Below are positions 10,280-19,732 of a stretch of 64,000 nucleotides of DNA, piece by piece. The stretch comes from Hypericum androsaemum. Its lineage: Eukaryota > Streptophyta > Magnoliopsida > Malpighiales > Hypericaceae. The stretch spans positions 16,364,221 to 16,428,220 of the forward strand of contig OZ023181.1 of the NCBI GenBank assembly GCA_963995505.1, written 5' to 3'. The number at the start of each line of letters is the position of its first letter. Within the stretch, counting starts at the first letter, position 1. Made by a program: the position numbers and the translations under genes. The notes below the pieces were generated by a model. It worked only from the letters and a program-made list of their open reading frames with translations. It searched no databases and was not told where the DNA came from.

Positions 10280-11725
10280 TTAATTGAAAGCGGCACAGCT
10301 CCGACGGACTTCTCCGTTGCGGCCAGTCTTGACCCCGACGCGAGCCAGCTTGGTTATCGCGGTGACGAAGGCCCGCTGGAAGGAGTTGGTGTCGTTGGCC
10401 CAGGTGTCGACGGTGGGCTTCGACCTCTGGTCCTGGTAGAGGACCTGGTCGGAGGAGAAGAGGCCCATGTGGTTCTGTAGGTTCTTGAAGTAGGCGTTGT
10501 CGAAGGTGTTGGTGGTAGTGGGGTCCATCGCGACGACTATCGTGGGGTCCACGTTGCTCGGGCACTCCACTTTGAGCTTGTCGGCATACGTTTTGTTCAG
10601 CGTGATGTCCACTCCGATCCTGTGGGCGAACTGATTGCAGTGGGAGAATCCAACGGTGTGCGCCGCTGGGGTCCCACGAATTTGAGAAAATTAATCAGAC
10701 GGGTATATTAATGCTTATATTTTAAAAAATATGTTGCAAGAGGGGGGCTTATTAAATTCTAATTAACTTCTGATAGTGTAAACAGAAACGTACAGTAACC
10801 TTAATTGCGCCCATATAAGGTTGAATAAGAGGGCATTAGTTTTAAATGCGGAGAAATTATGCGTCAATACTAAGATATAATATGAAGAAACAATGCAGTC
10901 TTAAAAAGATTTTGGAGAAAAGATACCGATAGAAAAATTATTCATAAATAAAAACAATGATTGATTATGAATATCGGTTAGAAAAACAGTTACATGGGAC
11001 TTAAATGCATTTGGAGAAATTACCTGAGAGGGCAATCATATCAGTTTGGGAGAGCCCATTGGCGGCAAATATGGAAGTGAGCTGGTTGAGATTGAACGTT
11101 GGCTTCGGCAATTTTCCATTGACGCTAGCTGCTGTCGAGACTAGACCATCCAATCTCCCCAATTCAACACCATATGAAGGTCCACCAGCCTGCATTAATT
11201 AATCTTAATTATCATCACACTTATTAAATCGTGTAAATAATATTATTGACACTGGAAAAATGATAATAATTAACACCAATTAGTTACCAGCTTAATGGCA
11301 TCTCTAGCTGCCATGACAAGGATATCAGAGCAGGACACTTTGTTTCTGCAACTGGGGACCTCGTCGAGGGCGGCCTTGGCCTGGGTCACCGTGTCAAATC
11401 CGTCTCCGGACAGCGACAAGTTGTCCGGGTTATCCTTCTCCGCCGTGTTGGTCGGAGTGGAAGTAATTATAACCGAGGCATCACATCCCTGGACGAAGCA
11501 GTCATGGAACAAGAGGCGGATGACGCCAGGAACAGAAACAAAAGTCTGCTTAACTTTCTTCTCAACCGCGGCCCTCACTATGCTCTCCACATTCGGACAT
11601 GTCTTGGCGTAATAATCCGGCCGAAGCTGTGCCAACGCGGTGGCCGGGAAGAGCGATAGAACTAGAGCAAGTGAAAACACGACGACCGGAAAATTATACC
11701 TACAGTTGGTTCTCATCTTTTTCAT
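10280..11725 (-). CDS. Class III peroxidase, copy 1 (PRX50/51-like)
   Basis: Secreted plant haem peroxidase that uses H2O2 to oxidise phenolics in the cell wall or vacuole. Model on the minus strand: exon 1 11725-11288, exon 2 11189-11024 (166 nt), exon 3 10665-10280. All introns are GT-AG and the joined length is 990 nt (329 residues), the normal family size. The ATG is 11725; the upstream in-frame GTG is not used. Signal peptide residues 1 to about 32, cleaved before QLRPDYY. Distal Arg/His lie in RLLFHDCF (R70, H74), proximal His in AAHTVGF (H204). The C-terminus is RRSCAAFN. The AAH before the proximal His and the overall wording match Arabidopsis PRX50/51. One family position is altered (VSCSDIL for VSCADIL). 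The TATA box is at 11818-11827, followed by a seven-monomer repeat. Intron 2 is short (358 bp). Confidence 0.93.
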
Positions 11726-11817
11726 GATCACCTTCTAATGGAAATTGATTATTTTAACAATGTCTCTTAGTTAGCTAGGTTCGTAGAAGATGATCAGAAA
11801 CTTTGGAGAAGTAAGGA

Positions 11818-11827
11818 GTATATATAG
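11818..11827 (-). promoter_or_regulatory. TATA box of peroxidase copy 1
   Basis: The minus strand reads ctatatatac about 93 bp upstream of the ATG. The same box is conserved at the same distance in copies 3 and 4. Confidence 0.65.
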
Positions 11828-11882
11828 CATTTGGAAGAGCCGTTGGAAAGGGGCATGGAGCCGTTGGCTGTAAAATTATGTG

Positions 11883-12362
11883 CAATTCTATCAAAATTTG
11901 GTATATATTAAAAATACTTATGAATGGTCCATATATTTATCATGTGCAATTCCATCAAAATTTGATATATATCAAAAAAATTATGAAGGGTCCATATAAC
12001 CATAAGCTATTTTATCAAAATTTGGTATACATTAAAAACGATTTATGAAGGGTCCATATAATCATAAGCATATTCGTTATGTGAAATTCTATCAAAATTT
12101 GGTATATATTAAAAATATTTATGAAGGATCCGTATAATCATAAGCAATTCTATCAAAATTTGGTATACATTAAAAAAATTTCATGAAGGTATAATCAATT
12201 TTATTCATTATGTGCAATTGCGTCTAAATTTGTTATAGTTAAAAAAATTATGAAGAGTCCATATAATCATAATCATAAGCATATTTATTTTGTGCAATTC
12301 TATCCAAATTTGGTATATGTTAAAAAATATTTATGAATGATCCATGTAATCATAAGCATGTC
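11883..12362. repeat. AT-rich tandem array upstream of peroxidase copy 1 (about 7 monomers)
   Basis: Monomers of about 60-80 bp share caattctatcaaaatttggt, ttatgaag and tccatataatcataag. Roughly seven diverged copies lie 158 bp upstream of the ATG. Orthologous arrays precede copy 3 (about 5 monomers) and copy 4 (about 3). Confidence 0.85.
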
Positions 12363-13278
12363 CATAACAATAGGATCATATTAATGACTACTTCAAAAAT
12401 ACATAAAAATAAAATATATGGTGTAGCGCAGACAATTTCTTCTTCATATGATCGTAAGATTGTCACTAATTATTCTTACTCACGCATTCTTGGTCTAAGT
12501 AAGATTGGTTTTCAAACATACTGTTAAAAGAAACCCACATTCTTTTCACAATACGTGCGTACATTTTATTCTTACGATCCTCCCTAGAGGTGAGCATTTG
12601 GTATTTGGTATTCAAGATTTTCAGTATTTTTTTGGTATTCGATATTTTGGGATCGGTATTTCGGTTTACGGGATTTTATTCGGTATCGACTTTTGAGAAA
12701 TTTCAGTGAATTATATAATTTTGGTATATATCGGTATTATTTTGATAATACTAAAATTCCGAAGTACTAAACTGAAATTTTACCATATATATAATAAAAT
12801 TTCCCCAAGGCTTCCCCTCTCAGTCGTGGACTCTCCGAGTCTCTCTCTCCCCACCCTCCTTAAAAAAAATGAGAGAGATAAAAGACAGAAGAGAAAGAGC
12901 CAGGGTCGCCTTCGGAGTCCGGCCACCACCGACGCCTCTGGCCACCACCGACGCCCCGGAGTCCACCCACCTCGCAGCTCTCGTCCCAGGTCAGTCTCCC
13001 ACTCAACCCTTATTCTAAATATGAAAAAATAAATTAGGGTTTTAAATTGGAGATTTTTTCAAAATTTACAATTTTTACCTTTCCAATCGAAACCCATTAG
13101 TCCACTTCAACTGGTAAAGTAACAAACTCTTTTCCTTTTAACTCTTTCCAGATTTTCTCTTTCTACACTGCTTCGCGGATCTTGAATCGAATTTGGGCAG
13201 TGTTTTATTTTTTATTTTTGAAATTTTTTGATATTTTCGGTATAATACCAAAATTTTAATTCGGTATTCGGTATATAC

Positions 13279-13401
13279 TGTTACGAGCAGGGGCTGCTGA
13301 GTGTTGAGTCAGACGACCAGTCGTTCGAGTATCATCGGATGGTTGAGTAGATGACAGCCTGGTCACACACTATTGGATGGGAAAAAGGCGGGAAAGGTTG
13401 T
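13279..13401 (+). repeat. 5' LTR of Gypsy element, left part
   Basis: Matches 19398-19520 with about four substitutions by eye. It begins TGTTACGAGC. Interrupted after gggaaaggttg. Confidence 0.9.
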
Positions 13402-13419
13402 CACCTGGCGAGTGGTATT

Positions 13420-13707
13420 CACGATCATCGTCCCGAAGTCCCCGACGCCTTCTTCCTCGTCGTCGTCGAGCGGGTCACCACCTCCGAAGTCCTTAGGGAG
13501 GCACTTGAGGAGCGGGGGCAAGGAATCGTCGTCCTCTTCCTCCTCCTCCTCCTCCTCCTCCTTACTGTTTCTTCCCCCTTTGTAAACGACAGTCCCGAAC
13601 CCGCTGTCGCCCGCGTCGGACTCGGATCCGGATCCGGAGTCGGAGTGGATCACCATCGTTGAGTAGATGTTGGACTTCCTGGAGGATGGTCGGCTCCGGC
13701 GATCCAT
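13420..13707 (-). pseudogene. Captured 5' exon, possibly MST/SIK1-like kinase N-terminus
   Basis: From the minus-strand ATG at 13707 the frame reads MDRRSRPSSRKSNIYSTMVI, continues HSDSGSGSESD, GFGTVVYKGG, a long acidic run, LPPLLKCLPKDFGGG and GDFGTMIV, then runs into other sequence. IYST-VIHSD, GT-V and GTMIV motifs in an acidic low-complexity tail recall the N-terminus of plant STE20/MST-type kinases (SIK1). No kinase domain is present. The family call is tentative. The upstream region with gggccc-type motifs at 13808-13880 looks like promoter DNA. Confidence 0.45.
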
Positions 13708-13944
13708 ATTCCCCCTCCGATGGCGGTTATCTGAGATCGCTGGTAATATCGGAACCGCGCTAATTAGAATCTCTTTTCGAAAGGTCAATTGAAAAAGTCT
13801 AAACGATCATGGGCCCAATTACTTTGGGCCGATCTATTTCATGTTTGGGCTCACTGCTGCTCGATTATAAGCCCGTGGGCCAGTTTGTCTAACCGAGGTT
13901 AAAGTCCTTATCTTTGATCGTCTTATGCAGTCAAGGATATCGTT

Positions 13945-14190
13945 GGGCCAGAGTAAAATATAACTTTAAAAAAATTATTATTACATAATAGAGATTTATA
14001 TATTTTTCTTTCAAAACTATTTAAATTGATATTTTAGCAATAAATACATAAAATATTAAAAAAATATTTTATTTATACTTTATCTATATTTAAGATACAT
14101 AAAATTTCGCACAAATGTTATTCAAATATTATACTCGATTGAAATAATTATTTTATAACAACACGGTGATAAAAAGGATCAGACAATTTC
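13945..14190. repeat. Copy of the 5910-6465 MITE-like repeat
   Basis: Shares ataaaatattaaaaa, the atttaagatacataaa block and tactcgattgaaat with about 6020-6170, in the same order. More AT-rich, boundaries approximate. Confidence 0.5.
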
Positions 14191-14373
14191 AAAGATGAAT
14201 GATAATCGATCACCACTCGCCTCACCTCACCGTCGCTCAACCGTGATCTCACCTTCCAGCCTTCGTCTGCCTCGCCTTCCAGCTCGATCTAACCCTCTCC
14301 AACTGGGTCACCGGCAAGGAGGACAGCGTTATCTCCACCGTTCAACCTTCTCCTTTGCGCTTGCATCTTCAAT

Positions 14374-14637
14374 CATGAGTGGGGACTAAAGAAAATTTGT
14401 CCATAGGTGGGGACTACATTTTGGGCCGTCAGATTTAATTATCTTTAAATCTGATGGTCAATAATCTATCAGGTGTTATTTGTTTGCATGTGAAGTAATA
14501 TTGGTTGTATGTGAAGTAATATTGGTTTAGAAGACGCTGGTTTACATGTGAAGTGATATTGGTTTGCATGTGAAGTGATATTGGTTTACATGTGTAGTGA
14601 TATTGGTTTGAGTCAGTCCCCACCAAATCCACCCCCA
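14374..14637. repeat. MITE relative with internal about 21-bp minisatellite
   Basis: The ends gagtggggact and agtccccacc resemble those of the MITEs at 3581 and 53879, as does the internal ctgatggtca. Between 14480 and 14616 about five or six copies of a gtttgcatgtgaagtgatat-like unit are arrayed. Confidence 0.55.
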
Positions 14638-14639
14638 TC

Positions 14640-14850
14640 AGCTGGCTATTGGCGGGAAGAATAGAAAGTTAATAGAGGCAGTTATCCTCCAACTAGTATA
14701 AGAACCAAACTAGAAGGCTATTGATGTATTCCAGAATATTAAACTATCTACTCTCAATAATACCTCTTCCTCCCTTCTTCTCTACTCTCTTTACTCTATC
14801 TCTACTCTTCTTCCTTTCTTGATTCTGTTCTTGTAACTCGAGGTGTAACA
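14640..14850 (+). repeat. 5' LTR of Gypsy element, right part
   Basis: Matches 19523-19732 with few differences and ends gaggtgtaaca directly before the primer-binding site. Confidence 0.9.
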
Positions 14851-14853
14851 TCT

Positions 14854-14865
14854 TGGTATCAGAGC
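14854..14865 (+). promoter_or_regulatory. Primer-binding site (tRNA-iMet)
   Basis: TGGTATCAGAGC, complementary to the 3' end of plant initiator tRNA-Met, lies 3 nt after the LTR. Confidence 0.9.
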
Positions 14866-14873
14866 GTTTCGCT

Positions 14874-15695
14874 ATGGACACACGATGGAAAGCAATGGAC
14901 GAGCAGTTTCGTAAGCTCGAGGAAAAGGTTCTTGCTTTGTTCGACGATGTAGCTGAGAACAAGCAGGAGACCCGAGATCGTTTCGAAAAGATGGAGAAAT
15001 CTCAGGAGGAGATGAAGAATATGCAGCTTGAGATGTTGAATATGATGAAGAAAGATCGCGAGGAGAGAGGAATCTTGGGCTCCCCTCCTGTCATTGTCGC
15101 TTCCCCTGTCTCTCTGGCGGTTTTTCCGGCGGTTACTCCCAAAGAGGTTCCGAAAGAGGTGGTTCCTGCACCGCCTTCATCGTATGTGAAGAAAGATGGT
15201 ACTCCGTCTCTAAGGTTAGACTTTCCGACTTTCACTCCCTTGAATGCTCGAGGTTGGTTACGGAAGTGCGAAAAGTTCTTTTCGGTGTATAATATGGAGG
15301 AAGTCCGTAAGGTTGAGATGGCAAGCTTGCATTTTGATGATGAAGCTGAGACGTGGTACGATTCCTGGTTGTTACAGAAGAAACATGCTGATTGGGGAAT
15401 GTTTGTTGAAGGTTTGTGTCAGAGATTTGGTACTAGGTGCTCGGGTGGTATCGTAGAAGAATTTAACCACCTTAGGCAGCATGGTAGTGTGGTTGAATAT
15501 GTGAGGAAGTTTGAAGAATTGAGGGGCTTGATGTTGCGTGAGAATTCCACCTTAACAGAACAATATTTTACCCATAGTTTTGTTGGAGGTTTATCAGATT
15601 CGATCAAGCCATTGGTGAGGACACATGCTCCGGCGACACTTGGGGACGCCATTGAGAAGGCTCAGTTACACGAGCTCATTCTCAAGGTAGCTTAG
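14874..15695 (+). CDS. Gypsy gag (truncated by stop)
   Basis: The first ATG after the primer site is at 14874. An N-terminal coiled-coil-like charged region (FRKLEEKVLALFDDVAENK) is followed by the retrotransposon gag core (about 15220-15640: WLRKCEKFFSVYNM, AETWYDSWLLQ, GSVVEYVRKFEELRG). It ends at TAG 15693-15695. The frame continues beyond in gag-pol, so this stop is probably a mutation (TAG where CAG would fit). The gag core packages element RNA into virus-like particles. Confidence 0.85.
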   Translation: MDTRWKAMDEQFRKLEEKVLALFDDVAENKQETRDRFEKMEKSQEEMKNMQLEMLNMMKKDREERGILGSPPVIVASPVSLAVFPAVTPKEVPKEVVPAPPSSYVKKDGTPSLRLDFPTFTPLNARGWLRKCEKFFSVYNMEEVRKVEMASLHFDDEAETWYDSWLLQKKHADWGMFVEGLCQRFGTRCSGGIVEEFNHLRQHGSVVEYVRKFEELRGLMLRENSTLTEQYFTHSFVGGLSDSIKPLVRTHAPATLGDAIEKAQLHELILKVA

Positions 15696-15737
15696 AGGTC
15701 TCACTATGGTCGAGTTTCTCAGCCGGTTGCAGGGTCT

Positions 15738-16787
15738 GTGGCCAAAACTGTTGCTGGCTATTCCCCAAACAGTTGGAGTGCAGGGTCTGTGAAGAAAGAC
15801 CCTAATTGTTTTCGTTGTGGTGAAAAGTGGTTTAAAGGGCATTTCTGTAAGACGCGTAAGGAAGGGATTAGCATGATGGATGAGTGTGAAGGAGATGTAG
15901 CATTGCCCTTGAATGATGATGTTGACGTAGCTGACAATTTAGTTGAGATCTCAATGCATACGATTAATGGAAGTATAGGTAGTGGGACGTTGAAACTGAA
16001 GGGGAAGATCAAGAATCGTCCAATCTTGATCTTGCTGGATACGGGTAGCACAGCCACTTTCATCAATGCTAAATTGGTAGAAGAGATGAAAATGGATGTG
16101 ATAGAGACTGTTGGTCAGCCTATTTCTCTAGCAGATGGATCACGAGTTTCTTGCCATCGAGTTTGTGAGGATGTTAGTTGGGAAATGGGCAATAGCTTGT
16201 TCAAGTTTGATTTCAAGGTACTGGATTTGGGTACTTATGATTGTGTTCTGGGTACGGATTGGATGCAGGGTTGCAATCCCATCCTATTCGATTTCGTGAA
16301 GGCTGAAGCCACAATTCAGAACAAGGGTAAGGAGATAGTGCTTAAAGGCTATCGTAGTGGTGGAACTGATGCAGTTGCAGAGCTTAGTTGTTTGAGTTGT
16401 GAAGCTTTAGACTTGGAGATGAAGCACAGTCATGTTTCAAAGTTATTACTGTTGTTTTGGTTAGGAACTGTCAGTGAAGAGGAGTTGGAGTTTAATGCGT
16501 TGGATTTGAAGGATGATATTGGAGGGAAATTTAGCAAGGAATTCCAGCTCAGGTTGAGGAAGTTGCTGGAGTTTTATAGTGAATTATTTAGTGAACCAAC
16601 TTCACTCCCTCCAAAACGCAATTGTGACTATGGAATTCCCTTGGTTCCTGGCACGTCTGCGATATCCATAAGGCTTTATAGGTACCCGCATTTCCAGAAA
16701 GAAGAGATTGAGAAACAAGTAGAGGCCCTTCTTAAATCTGGTTTTATTCAGGAAAGTGAAAGTCCATTTCATCACCTGTTTTGCTAG
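15738..16787 (+). CDS. Gypsy zinc knuckle and protease region (broken)
   Basis: Continues the gag frame. A zinc-knuckle-like [14 protein letters not shown] lies at 15807-15848, the aspartic protease active site [10 protein letters not shown] at about 16032-16061, then CVLGTDWM (about 16240). The RT N-terminus ([19 protein letters not shown]) is reached before a single-base frameshift near 16770 ends the frame at 16785-16787. The annotated start is only where this frame opens; no separate protein is implied. Confidence 0.85.
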   Translation: MAKTVAGYSPNSWSAGSVKKDPNCFRCGEKWFKGHFCKTRKEGISMMDECEGDVALPLNDDVDVADNLVEISMHTINGSIGSGTLKLKGKIKNRPILILLDTGSTATFINAKLVEEMKMDVIETVGQPISLADGSRVSCHRVCEDVSWEMGNSLFKFDFKVLDLGTYDCVLGTDWMQGCNPILFDFVKAEATIQNKGKEIVLKGYRSGGTDAVAELSCLSCEALDLEMKHSHVSKLLLLFWLGTVSEEELEFNALDLKDDIGGKFSKEFQLRLRKLLEFYSELFSEPTSLPPKRNCDYGIPLVPGTSAISIRLYRYPHFQKEEIEKQVEALLKSGFIQESESPFHHLFC

Positions 16788-17455
16788 TAAAAAAAAAGGA
16801 TGGTACGTGGCGGATGTATGTGGATTATTGCCAATTGAACAACAAAACCATTAAGAACAAGTATCCAATTCCTATTATAGACGATCTGCTGGATGAATTG
16901 TTTGGTGCGTGTGTTTTCTCAAAGCTGGATCTTCGGGCAGGCTACCACCAGATTAAGATGAAGGCTGAGGATGTTCAGAAAACGGCTTTTCGTACGCATC
17001 ATGAACATTATGAATTTAAGGTAATGCCATTCGGATTGACTAATGCTCCAGCCACTTTTCAATCTGTCATGAACAAAACACTTGCTCCGTACCTCAGGAA
17101 GTTCGAGCTTGTGTTCTTTGATGACATCTTAGTGTATAGTGCAGACGAGGCTTCGCATTTGGAACATCTTCACTGTGTTCTGGAGTTGTTGAAACATGAG
17201 AATTTCTTTGTGAAGCTGTCAAAATGCGAGTTTGGGGTTGATTCGGTTGATTACTTAGGCCACGTTATCTCAGGCCAAGGTGTTAATACAGATCCAAAGA
17301 AGGTGCAGTCTATGGTTGCTTGGCCCCTTCCCACTTCTGTTAAAGAATTGTGTGGTTTGTTAGGTCTCACTGGCTACTATCGTAAGTTCATACAAGGATA
17401 TGGAGAAATTGCACGACCTTTGACCAATCTATTGCGTAAGGATGCGTTCCATTAG
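16781..17455 (+). CDS. Gypsy reverse transcriptase
   Basis: Starts inside the RT after the frameshift: [14 protein letters not shown], then [25 protein letters not shown], the catalytic FDDILVYS (near 17118) and [12 protein letters not shown]. It ends at TAG 17453-17455, where a Trp codon (TGG) is expected. Copies element RNA into DNA. Confidence 0.9.
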   Translation: MLVKKKDGTWRMYVDYCQLNNKTIKNKYPIPIIDDLLDELFGACVFSKLDLRAGYHQIKMKAEDVQKTAFRTHHEHYEFKVMPFGLTNAPATFQSVMNKTLAPYLRKFELVFFDDILVYSADEASHLEHLHCVLELLKHENFFVKLSKCEFGVDSVDYLGHVISGQGVNTDPKKVQSMVAWPLPTSVKELCGLLGLTGYYRKFIQGYGEIARPLTNLLRKDAFH

Positions 17456-17494
17456 GATGAAACCGCTACTCAAGCATTTCAGAAGCTGAAAGAG

Positions 17495-18061
17495 TTGATG
17501 ATTTCAGCTCCCATATTGGCCTATCCTGACTTCACTCAGCAGTTTATTCTGGAAACTGACGCCTCAGATTACGGCATTGGAGCTGTTCTTTCGCAACGAG
17601 GAAGACCATTGGCTTACTTAAGCCAAGCTTTAGGACCAAGAAATGCAGGCATACCCGTCTACGAAAAGGAGTTAATGGTAGTGTTGATGGCTATGGAGCG
17701 GTGGAGACACTACTTGTAGGGCCGCCCATTCATCATCAAAACTGATCATCAAAGTCTTAAATACCTTCTCGAGCAGAAAGTTCATACTAATTTGCAGAAA
17801 AAGGGTGTGTCTAGATTGATGGGGTTGGACTTTATGATTGAATATCGCAAAGGTCTAGACAATAAAGCTGCTGATGCACTCTCCCGAATTCCTCTTGAAT
17901 CTGCAGCTATATCAGTGTCTATTCCTGGGTGGATGCTTCAAGTTGAGGCCAGTTATGCGGGTGATATTGAAATGGAGCAGCTACTGCAGGCGTTGACTGT
18001 GGACAATGCTAGCATACCATATTATTCATTTCAACAGGGAGTGATGCGTTATAAAGGTTGA
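17495..18061 (+). pseudogene. Gypsy RNase H region with two stops
   Basis: The frame reads ETDASDYGIGAVLSQ and YEKELMVVLMAMERWRHYL, a TAG at 17717-17719, then FIIKTDHQSLKYLL, FMIEYRKGLDNKAADALSR, and a TGA at 18059-18061. These are the standard Gypsy RNase H blocks including the D/E residues. The two stops fit CAG to TAG and CGA to TGA. Confidence 0.85.
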
Positions 18062-18145
18062 GTATACATTGGCAGTACAGGAATTCTGCGAGCTGACATA
18101 TTCCAGCAACTTCATTGCTCAGCCATTGGGGGCCACTCAGGTACG

Positions 18146-19246
18146 TTGGTCACTTATAAAAGAATGAAGAAGCTTTTCTTTTGGAAGGGAATGAAGACTA
18201 ACATCACAGAATGGGTGAGGCAATGCGATGTCTGTCAACGATGTAAGGCGGAGAACGTTCCATATCCAGGATTGCTTCAACCTTTGGCCATTCCAGAAGG
18301 TGCATGGCGGGGAATTGCTTTGGACTTTGTAGAAGGTCTTCCTAAGTCCGGGGGAAAAGACACGATTTTGGTAGTGATGGATCATTTTACCAAGTATTCT
18401 CATATCATTGGCCTTTCCCATCCGTTCACAGCATTACAAATTGGTAGGACGTTGTTTGATCATGTTTGTAAACTTCACGGCCTTCCCGAGAGCATAGTCT
18501 CTGATCGTGACAAGATCTTCACGAGTAATATGTGGAAGGAACTTTTCAAGCATTGGGGAGTCTCATTGCAGCTTAGCTCAGTATATCACCGTCAAACAGA
18601 TGGTCAAACAGAGCGTTTGAATCGTTGTTTGGAGCAGTACCTCATGAGCATGTGTTTTTTGCAACCCAGCAACTGGGCTCGTTGGTTATCTTTAGCCGAA
18701 TTCTGGTATAACAGTTGCTTTCATTCTACTTTAAAATGCTCCCCATTTGAAGCTTTATACGGGTATGCACCTCCTCCTATACCTGGGCTACGAGATGAGC
18801 AATCTTCAGTTGCTATGGTCGCGGACTTGGTAACTAAGCAGGTGCAAATGATAAGGCTGTTGCGTGAGAACTTGCAACAAGCTCAAACTCGGATGAAAGC
18901 ACAGGCAGACAAGAAAAGAACAGAGCGGGAATTTGCAGTAGGAGATGTAGTATTTCTAAAGCTGCAGCCTTATCGACAGGTCTCTTTGGCAGTGAGGAAG
19001 AACCTTAAATTGTCTGCTAAATACTTTGGTCCTTATCCAGTGGTCTCCAAGGTGGGAACTGCCTACAAACTTCAGTTACCCCCAACATGTTCAATACACC
19101 CTGTATTTCATGTTTCCAAGTTGAAGAAGAAGATTGGGCAAGGAGGAGTATTGGTGAGTGAACCTCCTCTTACTACAGAAGGTGGACAACTCAAGTTAGA
19201 GCCACAAGCTGTGATTGATAGAAGGATTGTTAAGAGAAATAACTAG
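18146..19246 (+). CDS. Gypsy integrase
   Basis: A zinc-binding HHCC end (CDVCQRCKAE, about 18224) is followed by the DDE core: LDFVEGLPKS (first D), SIVSDRDKIFTS (second D), QTDGQTERLNRCLEQYL (E), then the C-terminal HPVFHVSKLK block. TAG at 19244-19246 is followed in frame by another stop and a chromodomain-like KWANLDEEDATWED. The start is arbitrary; the domain belonged to the polyprotein. Inserts element DNA into the genome. Confidence 0.88.
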   Translation: MVTYKRMKKLFFWKGMKTNITEWVRQCDVCQRCKAENVPYPGLLQPLAIPEGAWRGIALDFVEGLPKSGGKDTILVVMDHFTKYSHIIGLSHPFTALQIGRTLFDHVCKLHGLPESIVSDRDKIFTSNMWKELFKHWGVSLQLSSVYHRQTDGQTERLNRCLEQYLMSMCFLQPSNWARWLSLAEFWYNSCFHSTLKCSPFEALYGYAPPPIPGLRDEQSSVAMVADLVTKQVQMIRLLRENLQQAQTRMKAQADKKRTEREFAVGDVVFLKLQPYRQVSLAVRKNLKLSAKYFGPYPVVSKVGTAYKLQLPPTCSIHPVFHVSKLKKKIGQGGVLVSEPPLTTEGGQLKLEPQAVIDRRIVKRNN

Positions 19247-19397
19247 GCCATTGTATAAGTTCTGATCAAATGGGCGAATCTGGATGAAGAAGATGCTACA
19301 TGGGAAGATTATTCTGCTATAACTTCTCAGTTCCCTGTAGTGAGATCATTGAATTTGGCCATTCTTGAGGTCAAGAATGCTTTGAAGGAGAGGGGTT

Positions 19398-19732
19398 TGT
19401 TACGAGCAGGGGCTGCTGAGTGTTGAGTCAGACGACCAGTCGTTTTAGTATCATCGGATGGTTGAGTAGATGATAGCCTGGTCACACGCTATTGGATGGG
19501 AAAAAGGCGGGAAAGGTTGCCAGCTAGCTATTGGCGGGAAGAATAAAAAGTTAATAGAGGCAGTTATCCTCCAACTAGTATAAGAACCAAACTAGAAGTC
19601 TATTGATCTATTCCAGAATATTATACTCTTTACTCTCAATAATACCTCTTCCTCCCTTCTTCTCTACTCTCTTCACTCTATCTCTACTCTTCATCCTTTC
19701 TTGATTCTGTTCTTGTAACTCGAGGCGTAACA
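19398..19732 (+). repeat. 3' LTR of Gypsy element
   Basis: 335 bp, TGTTACGAGC to GGCGTAACA, followed by the target duplication tatac. Confidence 0.93.

Larger units (their letters stand above)
13402..14639. mobile_element. 1.2-kb composite insertion in the Gypsy 5' LTR
   Basis: This segment is absent from the 3' LTR. It holds a GC-rich gene fragment with upstream sequence (about 13420-13900), a stretch similar to the MITE at 5910-6465 (13945-14190), and an expanded MITE with an internal minisatellite (14374-14637). The repeats tcacctggc (13402-13410) and tcagctggc (about 14638-14646) could be a 9-bp target duplication with one mismatch, but I see no clear terminal inverted repeats. Confidence 0.6.

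Noticed and set aside
11725..11731. Peroxidase start six bases upstream of the chosen ATG (also 41350 and 52445)
   Set aside because: The codon there is GTG, not ATG; the ATG two codons downstream gives a normal signal peptide.
11883..12362. CRISPR-like array
   Set aside because: Diverged contiguous monomers without unique spacers, in plant nuclear DNA.
13363..13788. 141-codon minus ORF as an intact gene
   Set aside because: It begins upstream of the likely ATG, lacks any catalytic domain and runs into LTR sequence.
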